A stretch of DNA of 42,006 nucleotides. It comes from Stieleria bergensis (GTDB taxonomy: Bacteria > Planctomycetota > Planctomycetia > Pirellulales > Pirellulaceae). The stretch lies in NCBI GenBank assembly GCA_007745635.1, contig CP036272.1:6108001-6150006 (forward strand), in the 5' to 3' direction. The number at the start of each line of letters is the position of its first letter. Position 1 is the first letter of the stretch. Position numbers and translations under genes: made by a program. The notes beneath the pieces were generated by a model. That model was not told the origin of the DNA and made no database searches. It was given only the letters and a program-made list of their open reading frames with translations. Shown piece after piece: positions 17,601 to 25,738 of the stretch.

Positions 17601-17990
17601 TTAGCCCTTCACCTTGGAGCCGACATAGCTGCACAAATCGCTGACGGTCAACAGGTTGCCAAAGTTCTGGACTTTGGGGTCACTTTCAAAACCAGACAGG
17701 TTGGCCCAGGGCATGCGTTTTTTCAGCTCTTCCAAACCAGCTGCTGTGACGACGCCATCTTGGACATAATCGCTGTTGGTCAGAATGTCCTCGGGAGAAA
17801 GTTCTTCGCGTGGAATTTCGATATCGAACGATTTTTCCAGCTTGAAGACGATGTCCAGGAAATCGATGGATTCGGCACCGAGATCACCAACCAACGTCGC
17901 CTCGGGGGTCACTTCGTCTTCATCAACACCCAAAGCGTCCTGGAGTGCTTCGTTGACTTTGCCGAAAATTTCGTCTTCACTGAGAGCCAT
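17601..17990 (-). CDS. Acyl carrier protein with C-terminal extension
   Basis: An acyl carrier protein domain (about 1-80) with the phosphopantetheine attachment site in G-A-E-S-I-D-F-L-D (Ser41) and the expected acidic helices. At 129 residues it is about 50 longer than typical AcpP; the tail (about 80-129) contains RMPWANLSGFESDP. An AAGGA ribosome binding site lies about 7 nt before the ATG. It sits between the two hotdog genes of the cluster. Its length and location argue for a pathway-dedicated carrier, not the housekeeping AcpP. Confidence 0.9.
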   Translation of the reverse strand: MALSEDEIFGKVNEALQDALGVDEDEVTPEATLVGDLGAESIDFLDIVFKLEKSFDIEIPREELSPEDILTNSDYVQDGVVTAAGLEELKKRMPWANLSGFESDPKVQNFGNLLTVSDLCSYVGSKVKG

Positions 17991-18083
17991 TTGTGGATTC
18001 CTTAAACAGAACTAAGTAGGTGTACCAAACTGATCATGCGTGCTGGTAACAAAACGCAGCCTGACGCAATCGAGCCCGGCAAA

Positions 18084-18575
18084 CTAGGTAGATTTCGTGG
18101 TTGGCGACAAGATGTCACCAAATAATTCCGTGAATTTCTTTTTGGTTCGACGTCGGATCTCTGCGTTTCGCAACCCGCCGTCTTCGACTTGATACTGATC
18201 ACGACGCAACAAAATTCGAGCTGAAACCGTGGTCCGGCCCGCTTTGGAGGCTTCCCCCTTGACCGTGATGATCCCGTCCACCTCTTTCATCTTGGTCGCC
18301 GAGACCTGAAGCGTCTGATGGGGAGCCAAGAAATCGCCGAACTTGACGTTCCGCACTTCATGCACCAGCAACAGCGGCGAGGCGAAGTCGTCTCCGGCAT
18401 GAATCATCCACGTGGCGGCCTGAGTCAGCGTTTCGAGCATCATCACGCCCGGCATCACGGGAAACCTGGGAAAATGGTCCCTCAAATAATCCTCATCGGG
18501 CTGCAGCGTTCGCTCTGCCACCAGGCGCTCGCCAGGTTCCAAATCGAGGATTCGATCAAGTTGAGAGTATTTCAT
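18084..18575 (-). CDS. 3-hydroxyacyl-ACP dehydratase, FabZ-like
   Basis: Dehydrates 3-hydroxyacyl-ACP. About 163 residues from the ATG at 18575 (MKYSQLDRILDLEPGE), which is where family similarity begins; the frame is open for another 16 codons upstream. The catalytic His34 in D-H-F-P-R-F-P-V-M-P-G and Glu48 in M-L-E-T-L-T-Q are both present. An AAGAA stretch precedes the ATG. First gene of the acyl cluster. Its C-terminus carries about 25 extra basic residues (RRRTKKKFTELFGD). Confidence 0.88.
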   Translation of the reverse strand: MKYSQLDRILDLEPGERLVAERTLQPDEDYLRDHFPRFPVMPGVMMLETLTQAATWMIHAGDDFASPLLLVHEVRNVKFGDFLAPHQTLQVSATKMKEVDGIITVKGEASKAGRTTVSARILLRRDQYQVEDGGLRNAEIRRRTKKKFTELFGDILSPTTKST

Positions 18576-19316
18576 AGATTCTTGATTAAGCAGACTGCGG
18601 TGAAGCCAGCCAGAAAGTGACAAACCCGTCAGTCAAACAGTTCGGGGCAACTCGTGGAAACCCAAATCATCGATCTCCAGGGGCCTGGGACTGGCGCAGG
18701 GATCGCGTAATCTTTCCTTCGGCATTTTGACGCTGCGATAAAAATACTGATCGGCGCCGTTCGGCTCAACCCTTTTCCACTAGGCAATCCAACCGTTGAA
18801 AGCCTTAAAATCCGAGTTCCTTTGCAGCCAGCTGCCCTGTTACGGCCTGAGCTGGACCCGAAAACCGTCCGCAAACCCCTCGCTGGCCAGCCCAGTCGGA
18901 GTCGTTGGCGGCCCAGCCAGCCAAATGAATACTGCCAGTTTGAACCAACCGGCACCCCCCAGCGAGAAAAAACGGGAGTTCCCCGTTGGCATCACGCCCC
19001 GCGATGGCTTTTCAGACGGAGCCTGGAGCGGATGGATTGGCCGCGCCTTGGCTGGCTGGTCAAGCTGGCTGGTCAAGCTGGCGGCAAAGAACAATAATAG
19101 GTTTGGTCGGTCGCCAACGATTGAAAACCGTTGCCCCGCTTTACCCGCTCACTGCGGAGCAGGTGAATCGTAACAACCTGCTCTTGCCTCCAATGGATCG
19201 TGTGGTGAATGATCCCCACACGCCGGTCCGGCGACAGCCAGGATTTCCTTCTGTCTGCCGCTGGTCTGAAATTTGGAATGTCTGTAGACTCCTTTCACGC
19301 AATGGAAAGTTTCCCC
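18576..19316. other. 741-bp intergenic region with short direct repeat
   Basis: No supported gene between the divergent FabZ-like and cyclophilin genes. It contains a 13-bp direct repeat (GCTGGCTGGTCAA at 19051-19063 and 19064-19076, with a partial third copy). Several overlapping frames on both strands are low-complexity and unconvincing. Promoters of both flanking genes should lie here. Confidence 0.45.
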
Positions 19317-19931
19317 ATGGTTCGAACCCTCACAATGATCGCGGCCCTGGCCGCTGTAACGATTATGTCCAACGACGCCTCTGCAAAATCAGCAACCGAA
19401 GCCAAGGTGACCAGTAAGGTTTTCTTCGACATTGAAATCAACGGCAAGAAAGCAGGCCGTATCGTGATGGGCCTGTTCGGCGACGACGTGCCCAAGACAG
19501 CTGAAAACTTCCGCGCTCTCTGCACCGGCGAAAAGGGCGAAGGCAAGTCCGGCAAAGCATTGCACTACAAAGGCAGCAAGTTCCACCGCGTGATCCCTGA
19601 CTTCATGTTGCAGGGCGGTGACTTCACCCGTGGCAACGGAACCGGTGGCGAAAGCATCTACGGCGAGAAGTTCGCCGACGAAAAGTTCGCCTTCCCACAC
19701 GACATTCCCGGCCTGTTGAGCATGGCCAACGCTGGACCAAACACCAACGGCTCGCAATTCTTTATCACCACCGTGCCAACTGACTGGCTCGATGGCAAAC
19801 ACGTGATCTTCGGCCGCGTGATCGAAGGCATGGACGTTGTCAAAGAGATCGAGTCGCTGGGCACTCGCAGCGGTGGCACGCGTCTGCCAATCACGATCGC
19901 TGACTGCGGCGAACTGAAAGACGGCGAATAA
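19317..19931 (+). CDS. Exported peptidyl-prolyl cis-trans isomerase, cyclophilin type
   Basis: Cyclophilin of about 204 residues with a signal peptide ([25 protein letters not shown]). The isomerase domain (about 30-200) shows [21 protein letters not shown] with the catalytic Arg in [14 protein letters not shown], and [12 protein letters not shown]. The insertion [16 protein letters not shown] is of the eukaryotic-like long type. The ATG at 19317 has GGAAAG about 7 nt upstream and gives the best signal peptide. Role is inferred as folding of exported proteins. A clear terminator follows. Confidence 0.93.
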   Translation: MVRTLTMIAALAAVTIMSNDASAKSATEAKVTSKVFFDIEINGKKAGRIVMGLFGDDVPKTAENFRALCTGEKGEGKSGKALHYKGSKFHRVIPDFMLQGGDFTRGNGTGGESIYGEKFADEKFAFPHDIPGLLSMANAGPNTNGSQFFITTVPTDWLDGKHVIFGRVIEGMDVVKEIESLGTRSGGTRLPITIADCGELKDGE

Positions 19932-19957
19932 CATCCGGTAAAGACGACTGATCATTC

Positions 19958-19996
19958 AAAGCACGGCGTTCAAGCGGACGCCGTGCTTTTTTATTT
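19958..19996 (+). terminator. Intrinsic terminator after cyclophilin gene
   Basis: Stem GCACGGCGT (19961-19969) / ACGCCGTGC (19978-19986), an 8-nt loop, then TTTTTTATTT. It begins about 30 bp past the cyclophilin stop. Confidence 0.9.
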
Positions 19997-20169
19997 GCCC
20001 AGGGTCACAGCCCAGGTCACAAACTCACAAGCCCCACGCGTGCCCTGTCCCACTAGAAACACAAAACCGTCACGGGCAACGCGTCGCCCCACGGGGCAAG
20101 TGCGCGGACAAGCGTGCGGGGCAAGTGCGTGGGCTCGGTGATTGCACCGTGGCTTCCATTGGCTTTGGC

Positions 20170-21681
20170 TCAATAAGCCTTGGCAAAGATCGCTCGTTTG
20201 GCAGCGGGCTTACCGGTAAAGAAGCAGGTGCCAGGCGTCTCATTGTCTTCGCTGGGGACACAGCGAATGGTGACTTTCAAGTCTTTTAACAAGGGCTGCA
20301 AGCTGTCCTCGTCAGCAAAGTGACAGACGGCGAAGCCACCGTGAACTTCCGGGTTTTCTTCATCCTTGGGTGTGAAGTAAGCGCGAAAGTCCGCTTCATT
20401 GGTGATTTCAACCGTGTTGTCTTTCCGCAGCTGATCGGCGCGATCGTACAGCGATTGCTGCATCTCAGCGAGCAGATCGCCGATGGAGGCAACCAGTTCG
20501 TTGCGATCAATCCCAACGCTTTTGGGCTGGTCACGACGGCCCATGAACACCGCATTCTTTTGCATGTCTTTGGGACCAATCTCCAATCGAATGGGGACAC
20601 CACGTTTGACATGATGCCACTTCTTTTCGCCGCCTCGCATGTCGCGATCATCGATCTCGACACGCACCGGTGCGCCGTCATAGTCTTGTGCACGCAGCTC
20701 CTCAGCCAGCGACTTGACGTACTGCATGACTTCAGCGCGCTGGTCGTCTTTATAGATGGGCAAAATCACAATGTGGTTGGGCGCCAGCTTCGGTGGCAAC
20801 ACCAAGCCATCGTCGTCGCTATGAGTCATGATCAATGCGCCGACCAGTCGAGTTGAAACACCCCAGGAAGTGGTCCAAGCGAATTCACGTGTACCGGCTT
20901 CACTCTGGAAGACAATCTCCTGAGCCTTCGAGAAGTTCTGTCCCAGAAAGTGACTGGTCCCCGCCTGCAAGGCCTTGCGGTCCTGCATCATGGCTTCGAT
21001 GGACAGCGTTTCCACGGCACCTGGGAATCGTTCACCGGCTGTTTTGGCACCGATGGTGACCGGCATGGCCATCCAGTTCCGCGCGAAGTCCGCGTAGACC
21101 TGGATCATCTTTTCGGTTTCTTCGATCGCTTCTTCAGAGGTCGCGTGGACGGTGTGCCCTTCCTGCCACAAGAATTCAGCGGTTCGTAAAAACATCCGTG
21201 TTCGCATTTCCCAGCGCACCACGTTGGCCCATTGATTGATCAGAATCGGTAGGTCGCGATAACTTTGCACCCACTTGGCATAGGTTGCACCAATGATCGT
21301 TTCGCTGGTTGGGCGGACGATCAAAGGCTCTTCTAGCTTGCCAGCAGGTCGCAAACCGCCATCTGGATCGGGTTCCAAACGGTGGTGCGTGACGACGGCA
21401 CATTCTTTGGCGAAACCTTCAACGTGCTCCGCTTCTTTTTCCAGAAAGCTCATCGGAATGAACAGTGGGAAGTAAGCGTTCTGATGACCGGTGGCTTTGA
21501 ACATGTCATCCAAAGCGCGCTGCATGTTTTCCCAAAGCCGATATCCCCACGGCTTGATCACCATGCAGCCACGCACGGGCGAGTTCTCTGCCAGATCAGA
21601 AGCCTTAATGACCTGCTGATACCACTCGGGATAATCTTCTTGCCGAGTGGGACTGATTGCGTTCTTGGGAGCTTTGGCCAT
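20170..21681 (-). CDS. proS: Prolyl-tRNA synthetase, archaeal/eukaryotic-like type
   Basis: Charges tRNA-Pro with proline. The 503-residue length without a large editing insert, plus the C-terminal domain ending in Tyr (KRAIFAKAY), fits the ProS type 3 (archaeal/eukaryotic-like) group found in some bacteria. Class II motifs are present: the motif 2 region RWEMRTRMFLRTAEFLWQEGH and motif 3 region WGVSTRLVGALIMTHSDDDG. The anticodon-binding domain occupies about 300-400 (IVILPIYKDDQRAEV). ATG start at 21681. Monocistronic appearance; the next gene on the strand is 175 bp upstream. Confidence 0.95.
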   Translation of the reverse strand: MAKAPKNAISPTRQEDYPEWYQQVIKASDLAENSPVRGCMVIKPWGYRLWENMQRALDDMFKATGHQNAYFPLFIPMSFLEKEAEHVEGFAKECAVVTHHRLEPDPDGGLRPAGKLEEPLIVRPTSETIIGATYAKWVQSYRDLPILINQWANVVRWEMRTRMFLRTAEFLWQEGHTVHATSEEAIEETEKMIQVYADFARNWMAMPVTIGAKTAGERFPGAVETLSIEAMMQDRKALQAGTSHFLGQNFSKAQEIVFQSEAGTREFAWTTSWGVSTRLVGALIMTHSDDDGLVLPPKLAPNHIVILPIYKDDQRAEVMQYVKSLAEELRAQDYDGAPVRVEIDDRDMRGGEKKWHHVKRGVPIRLEIGPKDMQKNAVFMGRRDQPKSVGIDRNELVASIGDLLAEMQQSLYDRADQLRKDNTVEITNEADFRAYFTPKDEENPEVHGGFAVCHFADEDSLQPLLKDLKVTIRCVPSEDNETPGTCFFTGKPAAKRAIFAKAY

Positions 21682-21856
21682 AACAGTTATGCAAATACAA
21701 ATTCAACAATTGAAATAGGAACAGCGCTTGCGTTCAGCAATGCTCACAGCAAAGGGATAGCAGCCAGGATCACAGGTTCAGGACCGAGGCGATTGTTTGT
21801 CGCGATTCGGTGCCATTGATCTTGCGATCATTCGCACCGCTCAAAAGCATCATCGA

Positions 21857-22852
21857 TCAGATCGACAAATCGGAAAGCTGAGCGATCTCTTCGGGGGTAA
21901 ATTTGTGCTCCAGGCGAGCACCAAGCTGTGCGACAACTCGAGCGGCTGCATGAGAGGCCAGGTGACCGGCGGTGCGCCAGTCCATGCCATTGGTGATCCC
22001 ATACAGCAGGGCTCCGGCGTACATGTCCCCGGCGCCCGTGGTATCGACCGCGTCCACTTGAACGCCTTCGACAGGGTACTCGCTACCACCGTGCATCACC
22101 AGCGACCCTTTGTTGCCCAGGGTAAGCGCAACGTTTTCGCAGTGCTCATGAATGGCCACGGCACACTTCAACGGATCATCATGTCCGGTCAGTGACTTGG
22201 CTTCTTCTTCATTGCAGAAAAACAGGTCCACCGGGCCGGTGATCAGGTCCCAAATCTCATCACGGATCATGTTGACCAGGAATGGATCCGAGGCGGTGAA
22301 GGCAACTTTGACGTTGTGCTTCTTGGCAAACTCCATGGCCTTGTAAGCGGCGGCCTTGGTGGCTTCACCAGTCAATAAGTAGCCTTCAATGTAGACGTAT
22401 TTCGACTGCGAGATTTGCTCCTCCATGATGTCGTCCACCGACAGGGTTGCCGATGCAGCGAGGTTGGTCAGCATGGTTCGCTGAGCATCTTCAGTGATCA
22501 GCACCGCACACGTGCCGGTGGGCAAATCGCTAGGGGTCACCTGCATCGACACGCCCAGGTCTCGCATGTCTTGCAAAAAGAACTCGCCGATGGGATCACT
22601 GCCAATTTTGCCAATGTATCCGGCCGAGCCACCGAGTTCGGCAATGGCGACGATCGTGTTTGCAGCCGATCCACCCGCACAGCGATTCAGTGGCCGACCG
22701 TCTAGATGCCCCAGCACCTCGGATTGCTGCTGATCATCGACCAGCGTCATAATGCCCTTGTCGATTTCAAGGTTGGTCAGGACAGAATCATCGACCTGAG
22801 CCTGAATGTCTACCAAGGCGTTGCCCACACCATATACATCGTAAAGCGTCAT
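21857..22852 (-). CDS. PfkB-family kinase, adenosine kinase-like
   Basis: A 331-residue sugar/nucleoside kinase. The N-terminus [15 protein letters not shown], the G-G-S-A-A-N-T motif and [13 protein letters not shown] are PfkB signature 1 features. D-T-T-G-A-G-D (270-276) is signature 2 with catalytic base Asp276. N-terminal residues and length resemble adenosine kinases, but ribokinase-like substrates cannot be excluded. It could feed adenosine to AMP in purine salvage. ATG start at 22852. Confidence 0.9.
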   Translation of the reverse strand: MTLYDVYGVGNALVDIQAQVDDSVLTNLEIDKGIMTLVDDQQQSEVLGHLDGRPLNRCAGGSAANTIVAIAELGGSAGYIGKIGSDPIGEFFLQDMRDLGVSMQVTPSDLPTGTCAVLITEDAQRTMLTNLAASATLSVDDIMEEQISQSKYVYIEGYLLTGEATKAAAYKAMEFAKKHNVKVAFTASDPFLVNMIRDEIWDLITGPVDLFFCNEEEAKSLTGHDDPLKCAVAIHEHCENVALTLGNKGSLVMHGGSEYPVEGVQVDAVDTTGAGDMYAGALLYGITNGMDWRTAGHLASHAAARVVAQLGARLEHKFTPEEIAQLSDLSI

Positions 22853-23195
22853 GCGCCTGCCTATCGAGTGTTCTCGTGAAGTTGAGGTGGCGTCATCATG
22901 AAACGCAACCGGGAACGCCGGATAGATTAGTGCAGAAAATCAATGCTGGGAAGGCAGGCTCAGCGAGTGGAGGGCGAGGGACAGCAGGCCAAATCCATCA
23001 TCACAAGGGGCTGAAACGACCGGGAACATCGGGCACCGGAGCCTAAAGCTGAACCCCGACCGAATCGTGCCGCCGTGCATCGGCCGGCAGCCGCATGCAC
23101 AAACGGCCAGCGTGCAAACCAACCTTTGGCGATCCCCATCGACACGCTTGGGGCATCCCGATTCCCGTTCGTCAAATCGCCTCGCCAGGTGAAGC
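22853..23195 (-). other. 343-bp intergenic region
   Basis: Separates the adenosine-kinase-like gene from the stop of the ATP-grasp gene on the same strand. No gene, terminator or repeat was recognised; it presumably carries the kinase promoter. Confidence 0.4.
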
Positions 23196-24227
23196 TTAAA
23201 GATGCGTCATCCAATCCGCTTTGTAGCCGAGCCCCAAATTCAAAATCCGCTGTAGCAGAGCGGAGTATTCCAGACCGGCGACCTCCGCTGATTCGCTGTA
23301 GTCCTCACCGAATTCAATGTTCGGATTGGCATTGGCCTCCAACACATAGACATCACCGGCTTCGGTCAGTCGCATGTCCATGCGGGCGTAGCCGCTCAGG
23401 CTGAGCGCTCGGTAGACGCGTTTGCTGATCTTGGAGAGTTTTTCAGTGATCGCCGGCGAGAGGTCGGTGGCCTCGCGCGTGGTGATCCCGTGCTTGATTT
23501 GATACTTACGATTCCACTTCACCTGCCGAGTCGCGATGTGAGCGGTGTCGGGGGGCATGTTGCCAAACGACATTTCCCAGGGTGGAAAGGTTTGCAGGCG
23601 AGCGTTGCCCAGCACCCCAACGTAGATTTCGCGTCCCTCAATGTACTGTTCGACGATGGCATCATCTTTGGTGTGCTCGTGCACGAAGGCCACGCGATCG
23701 ACCAGCTGTTGGTCGTTGTGCACCACCGAGGCCTGCGAAATACAGAACGAGGCATCTTCGACCACCGACTTCACGAACAGCGGAAACTCCAATCGCTTCG
23801 GCCGCAGCACTTTCCGGCCGACGGGAAACACGGCAAACCGAGGCGTGGGGATGCGGTGATAGGTCAAGATCTTTTTACTGAGCGCTTTGTCCTTGCTCAG
23901 GATCAAACCGCGCGGATTGCAACCCGTGTAGGGCTGCTGCATGAGTTCCAGATAGCTAATGACGGCAAAGTCATAGGTGACCACGCCGTGGAATTCTTCC
24001 AACAGCATGAATGTGATGTGCGGCTGAAACTCCGCCAGCGCCTGACGGATGGGTGCCAGGTCGTCATAAACCCCCAGTGGCATCACCTCGTGACCAAGAA
24101 ATCGCAAGGTATCGCAGACGTCAAACTCCGCTTTCCAGGCATTGATCTCCTTTTCGGCAGCCCCCTCCAGCGTTGCAGGTGGCTCATGCCCGCTGCGTAC
24201 CAGAACGAGGACTCGGAGTTTTTTCAC
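23196..24227 (-). CDS. ATP-grasp ligase, D-Ala-D-Ala ligase-like
   Basis: A 343-residue carboxylate-amine ligase of the ATP-grasp superfamily. An N-terminal Rossmann-like domain (about 1-110) is followed by the ATP-grasp region: SKDKALSKKIL (about 130-140), FPLFVKSVVEDAS (nucleotide-binding Lys), IVEQYIEGREIYVGVLGN, and the metal-binding segment VLEANANPN. It resembles D-Ala-D-Ala ligase but diverges enough that the substrate is open: peptide or amino-acid ligation to an acceptor. The start is GTG, with GTGA overlapping the stop of the upstream metallopeptidase. This tight pairing suggests a joint function, possibly ligation and removal of a peptide tag. Confidence 0.88.
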   Translation of the reverse strand: MKKLRVLVLVRSGHEPPATLEGAAEKEINAWKAEFDVCDTLRFLGHEVMPLGVYDDLAPIRQALAEFQPHITFMLLEEFHGVVTYDFAVISYLELMQQPYTGCNPRGLILSKDKALSKKILTYHRIPTPRFAVFPVGRKVLRPKRLEFPLFVKSVVEDASFCISQASVVHNDQQLVDRVAFVHEHTKDDAIVEQYIEGREIYVGVLGNARLQTFPPWEMSFGNMPPDTAHIATRQVKWNRKYQIKHGITTREATDLSPAITEKLSKISKRVYRALSLSGYARMDMRLTEAGDVYVLEANANPNIEFGEDYSESAEVAGLEYSALLQRILNLGLGYKADWMTHL

Positions 24228-25246
24228 ATCATTACCCGGCGATTGCCGGCGTTAAGGTAACTGCTGGTGCGAAGTGCAACCAGGATCATGGCGTCTCGTT
24301 TACAGGTCTCTGCGGGGCTCCCCAGATGCAGATTTAATTCTCGGCACCGTTCAATCATCTCCTGCAGGACCTGATCAATGGTGTACGAGTAGGCTCCGGT
24401 CCAGTGCGCGACGACGCGTCGAATTTCGCCACGCCACCGGGACAAACTGGCTGCGGCGGTGGGATTACGACGGTGATGACGTTCGCAGGAAAAAAGCTTG
24501 CCGAGATCCTTATCAAAGACATTCGGATAATTCATCCCATAGTGGTCACGCCTGCGGGTGTAGTGGGTCCCCAGACGACGGCGGATCTGAGACAGTTTTT
24601 CCACCTGACGACGACTTCGCACACTGGGCTTTTGCTGAGCGACCTGCGACATCGTCTGGTCAACGTATTGCAGTTTTTTCAGCGCCGGCCAGTCTTGATA
24701 ACGCGTCCGCCAGCGTGATTTTGGCGGCAACCACACGGCAAAGGTCTCGGCAAAGTCCTCCAGCGGATGCGCCTGAGCGTACCACATCTCTAAATGCAAC
24801 ACGAAGTCGCGAGTCTGTGGATCGGGCTTGTAGAACTGCGGATACGGCTTCGAAAAACGCCCAAACAACTCGCGATAGTCTTTCTTGCGACGCAGTGAAT
24901 ACGCGGTGTCAATCGCATGCCCGGTTTCGTGCCGCAAGATTTTCATGCACGACAACTTGGTCCCGCCCTCGACTTCCAACAGCTGCTTCCGCTCCAATCG
25001 CATCAAACGCGGATGAGCCAGATAGAACGGAATCGCGACCCCTGGAACACCGTCGGGTGAAAACCATTCATCACTGAGCCAGAAATGAGGCCGAAACTGA
25101 ATGCCTCGCTCCTCCAATTCCCGATACAACTGCTCGATTCTGGCCTGCAACGGTGATTCTTCAATCGACAAATTCAGATCACAGAACCGCAACTGCAGCA
25201 GCTCTTCGTCGGTCATCGAAGACAGATCTGATGAAGTGAATGCCAT
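24224..25246 (-). CDS. Putative zinc-binding metallopeptidase (HExxH)
   Basis: About 340 residues from the ATG at 25246 (MAFTSSDLSSMTDEELL). The zincin motif H-E-T-G-H (106-110) is followed 50 residues later by H-P-L-E-D-F-A-E-T-F-A (160-170), where Glu163 or Glu167 could be the third zinc ligand. This layout fits the 'putative zinc-binding metallo-peptidase' families. No signal peptide is seen, so it is likely cytosolic. The Arg/Lys-rich segment around 200-240 (RSRRQVEKLSQIRRRLGTHYTRRRD) is unusual. An upstream TTG at 25291 would add 15 residues. It ends in ATGATGTGA, whose GTGA begins the ATP-grasp gene. Confidence 0.82.
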   Translation of the reverse strand: MAFTSSDLSSMTDEELLQLRFCDLNLSIEESPLQARIEQLYRELEERGIQFRPHFWLSDEWFSPDGVPGVAIPFYLAHPRLMRLERKQLLEVEGGTKLSCMKILRHETGHAIDTAYSLRRKKDYRELFGRFSKPYPQFYKPDPQTRDFVLHLEMWYAQAHPLEDFAETFAVWLPPKSRWRTRYQDWPALKKLQYVDQTMSQVAQQKPSVRSRRQVEKLSQIRRRLGTHYTRRRDHYGMNYPNVFDKDLGKLFSCERHHRRNPTAAASLSRWRGEIRRVVAHWTGAYSYTIDQVLQEMIERCRELNLHLGSPAETCKRDAMILVALRTSSYLNAGNRRVMM

Positions 25247-25738
25247 GAATCCCAAACAAGTTGAAAAGCACGTCGTGTCAGGCGTCAGCAAAGCGAGCCA
25301 TCAACACAAGGAATGAAGACGGCTGGCCAATCTCACGCAGAAGCGAATACCACTTCTAAGAAGACACGCGATTTAAGGTGGCAATGCCGCAGCCGTCCGC
25401 CAAACGCAATTGCCATGCCGTGGCTGGACGCACGGCAGCCGATGTTAACCATGCCACGCTGCACGCGTGTCGCTAATCTAATCCATGTTGCACTTCCATT
25501 GCAACGTTTTGCGTTTGCGATTCCAATGTGTTTAGGTCAACAATACAACATGTTTTGCTTGCCTGCGTGAAGCTTTCGCAGGGACAACACGTTCGGCTTG
25601 ATCGACCACCACCGATCACTGATCCATCTATCCATGTGAACGCCTGCTGTGCCGAACGATTCATCCGCTAACCGTGCTTGCGATGCTGCTGAAGAAGACC
25701 GAGGCCAAGAAGACCGGGGCCAGCCAAAGACAACGCTC
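25247..25738. other. 492-bp divergent intergenic region
   Basis: Lies between the metallopeptidase (minus) and the MnmE-like gene (plus). The frame of the latter is open from a GTG at 25649, but those 30 codons encode an acidic repeat (EEDRGQEDRGQ) and are unlikely to be translated. No RNA gene or repeat element was recognised. Confidence 0.4.

Noticed and set aside
18629..19173. Overlapping frames on both strands in the 18.6-19.2 kb gap
   Set aside because: Low-complexity, mutually overlapping and without recognisable domains or starts.
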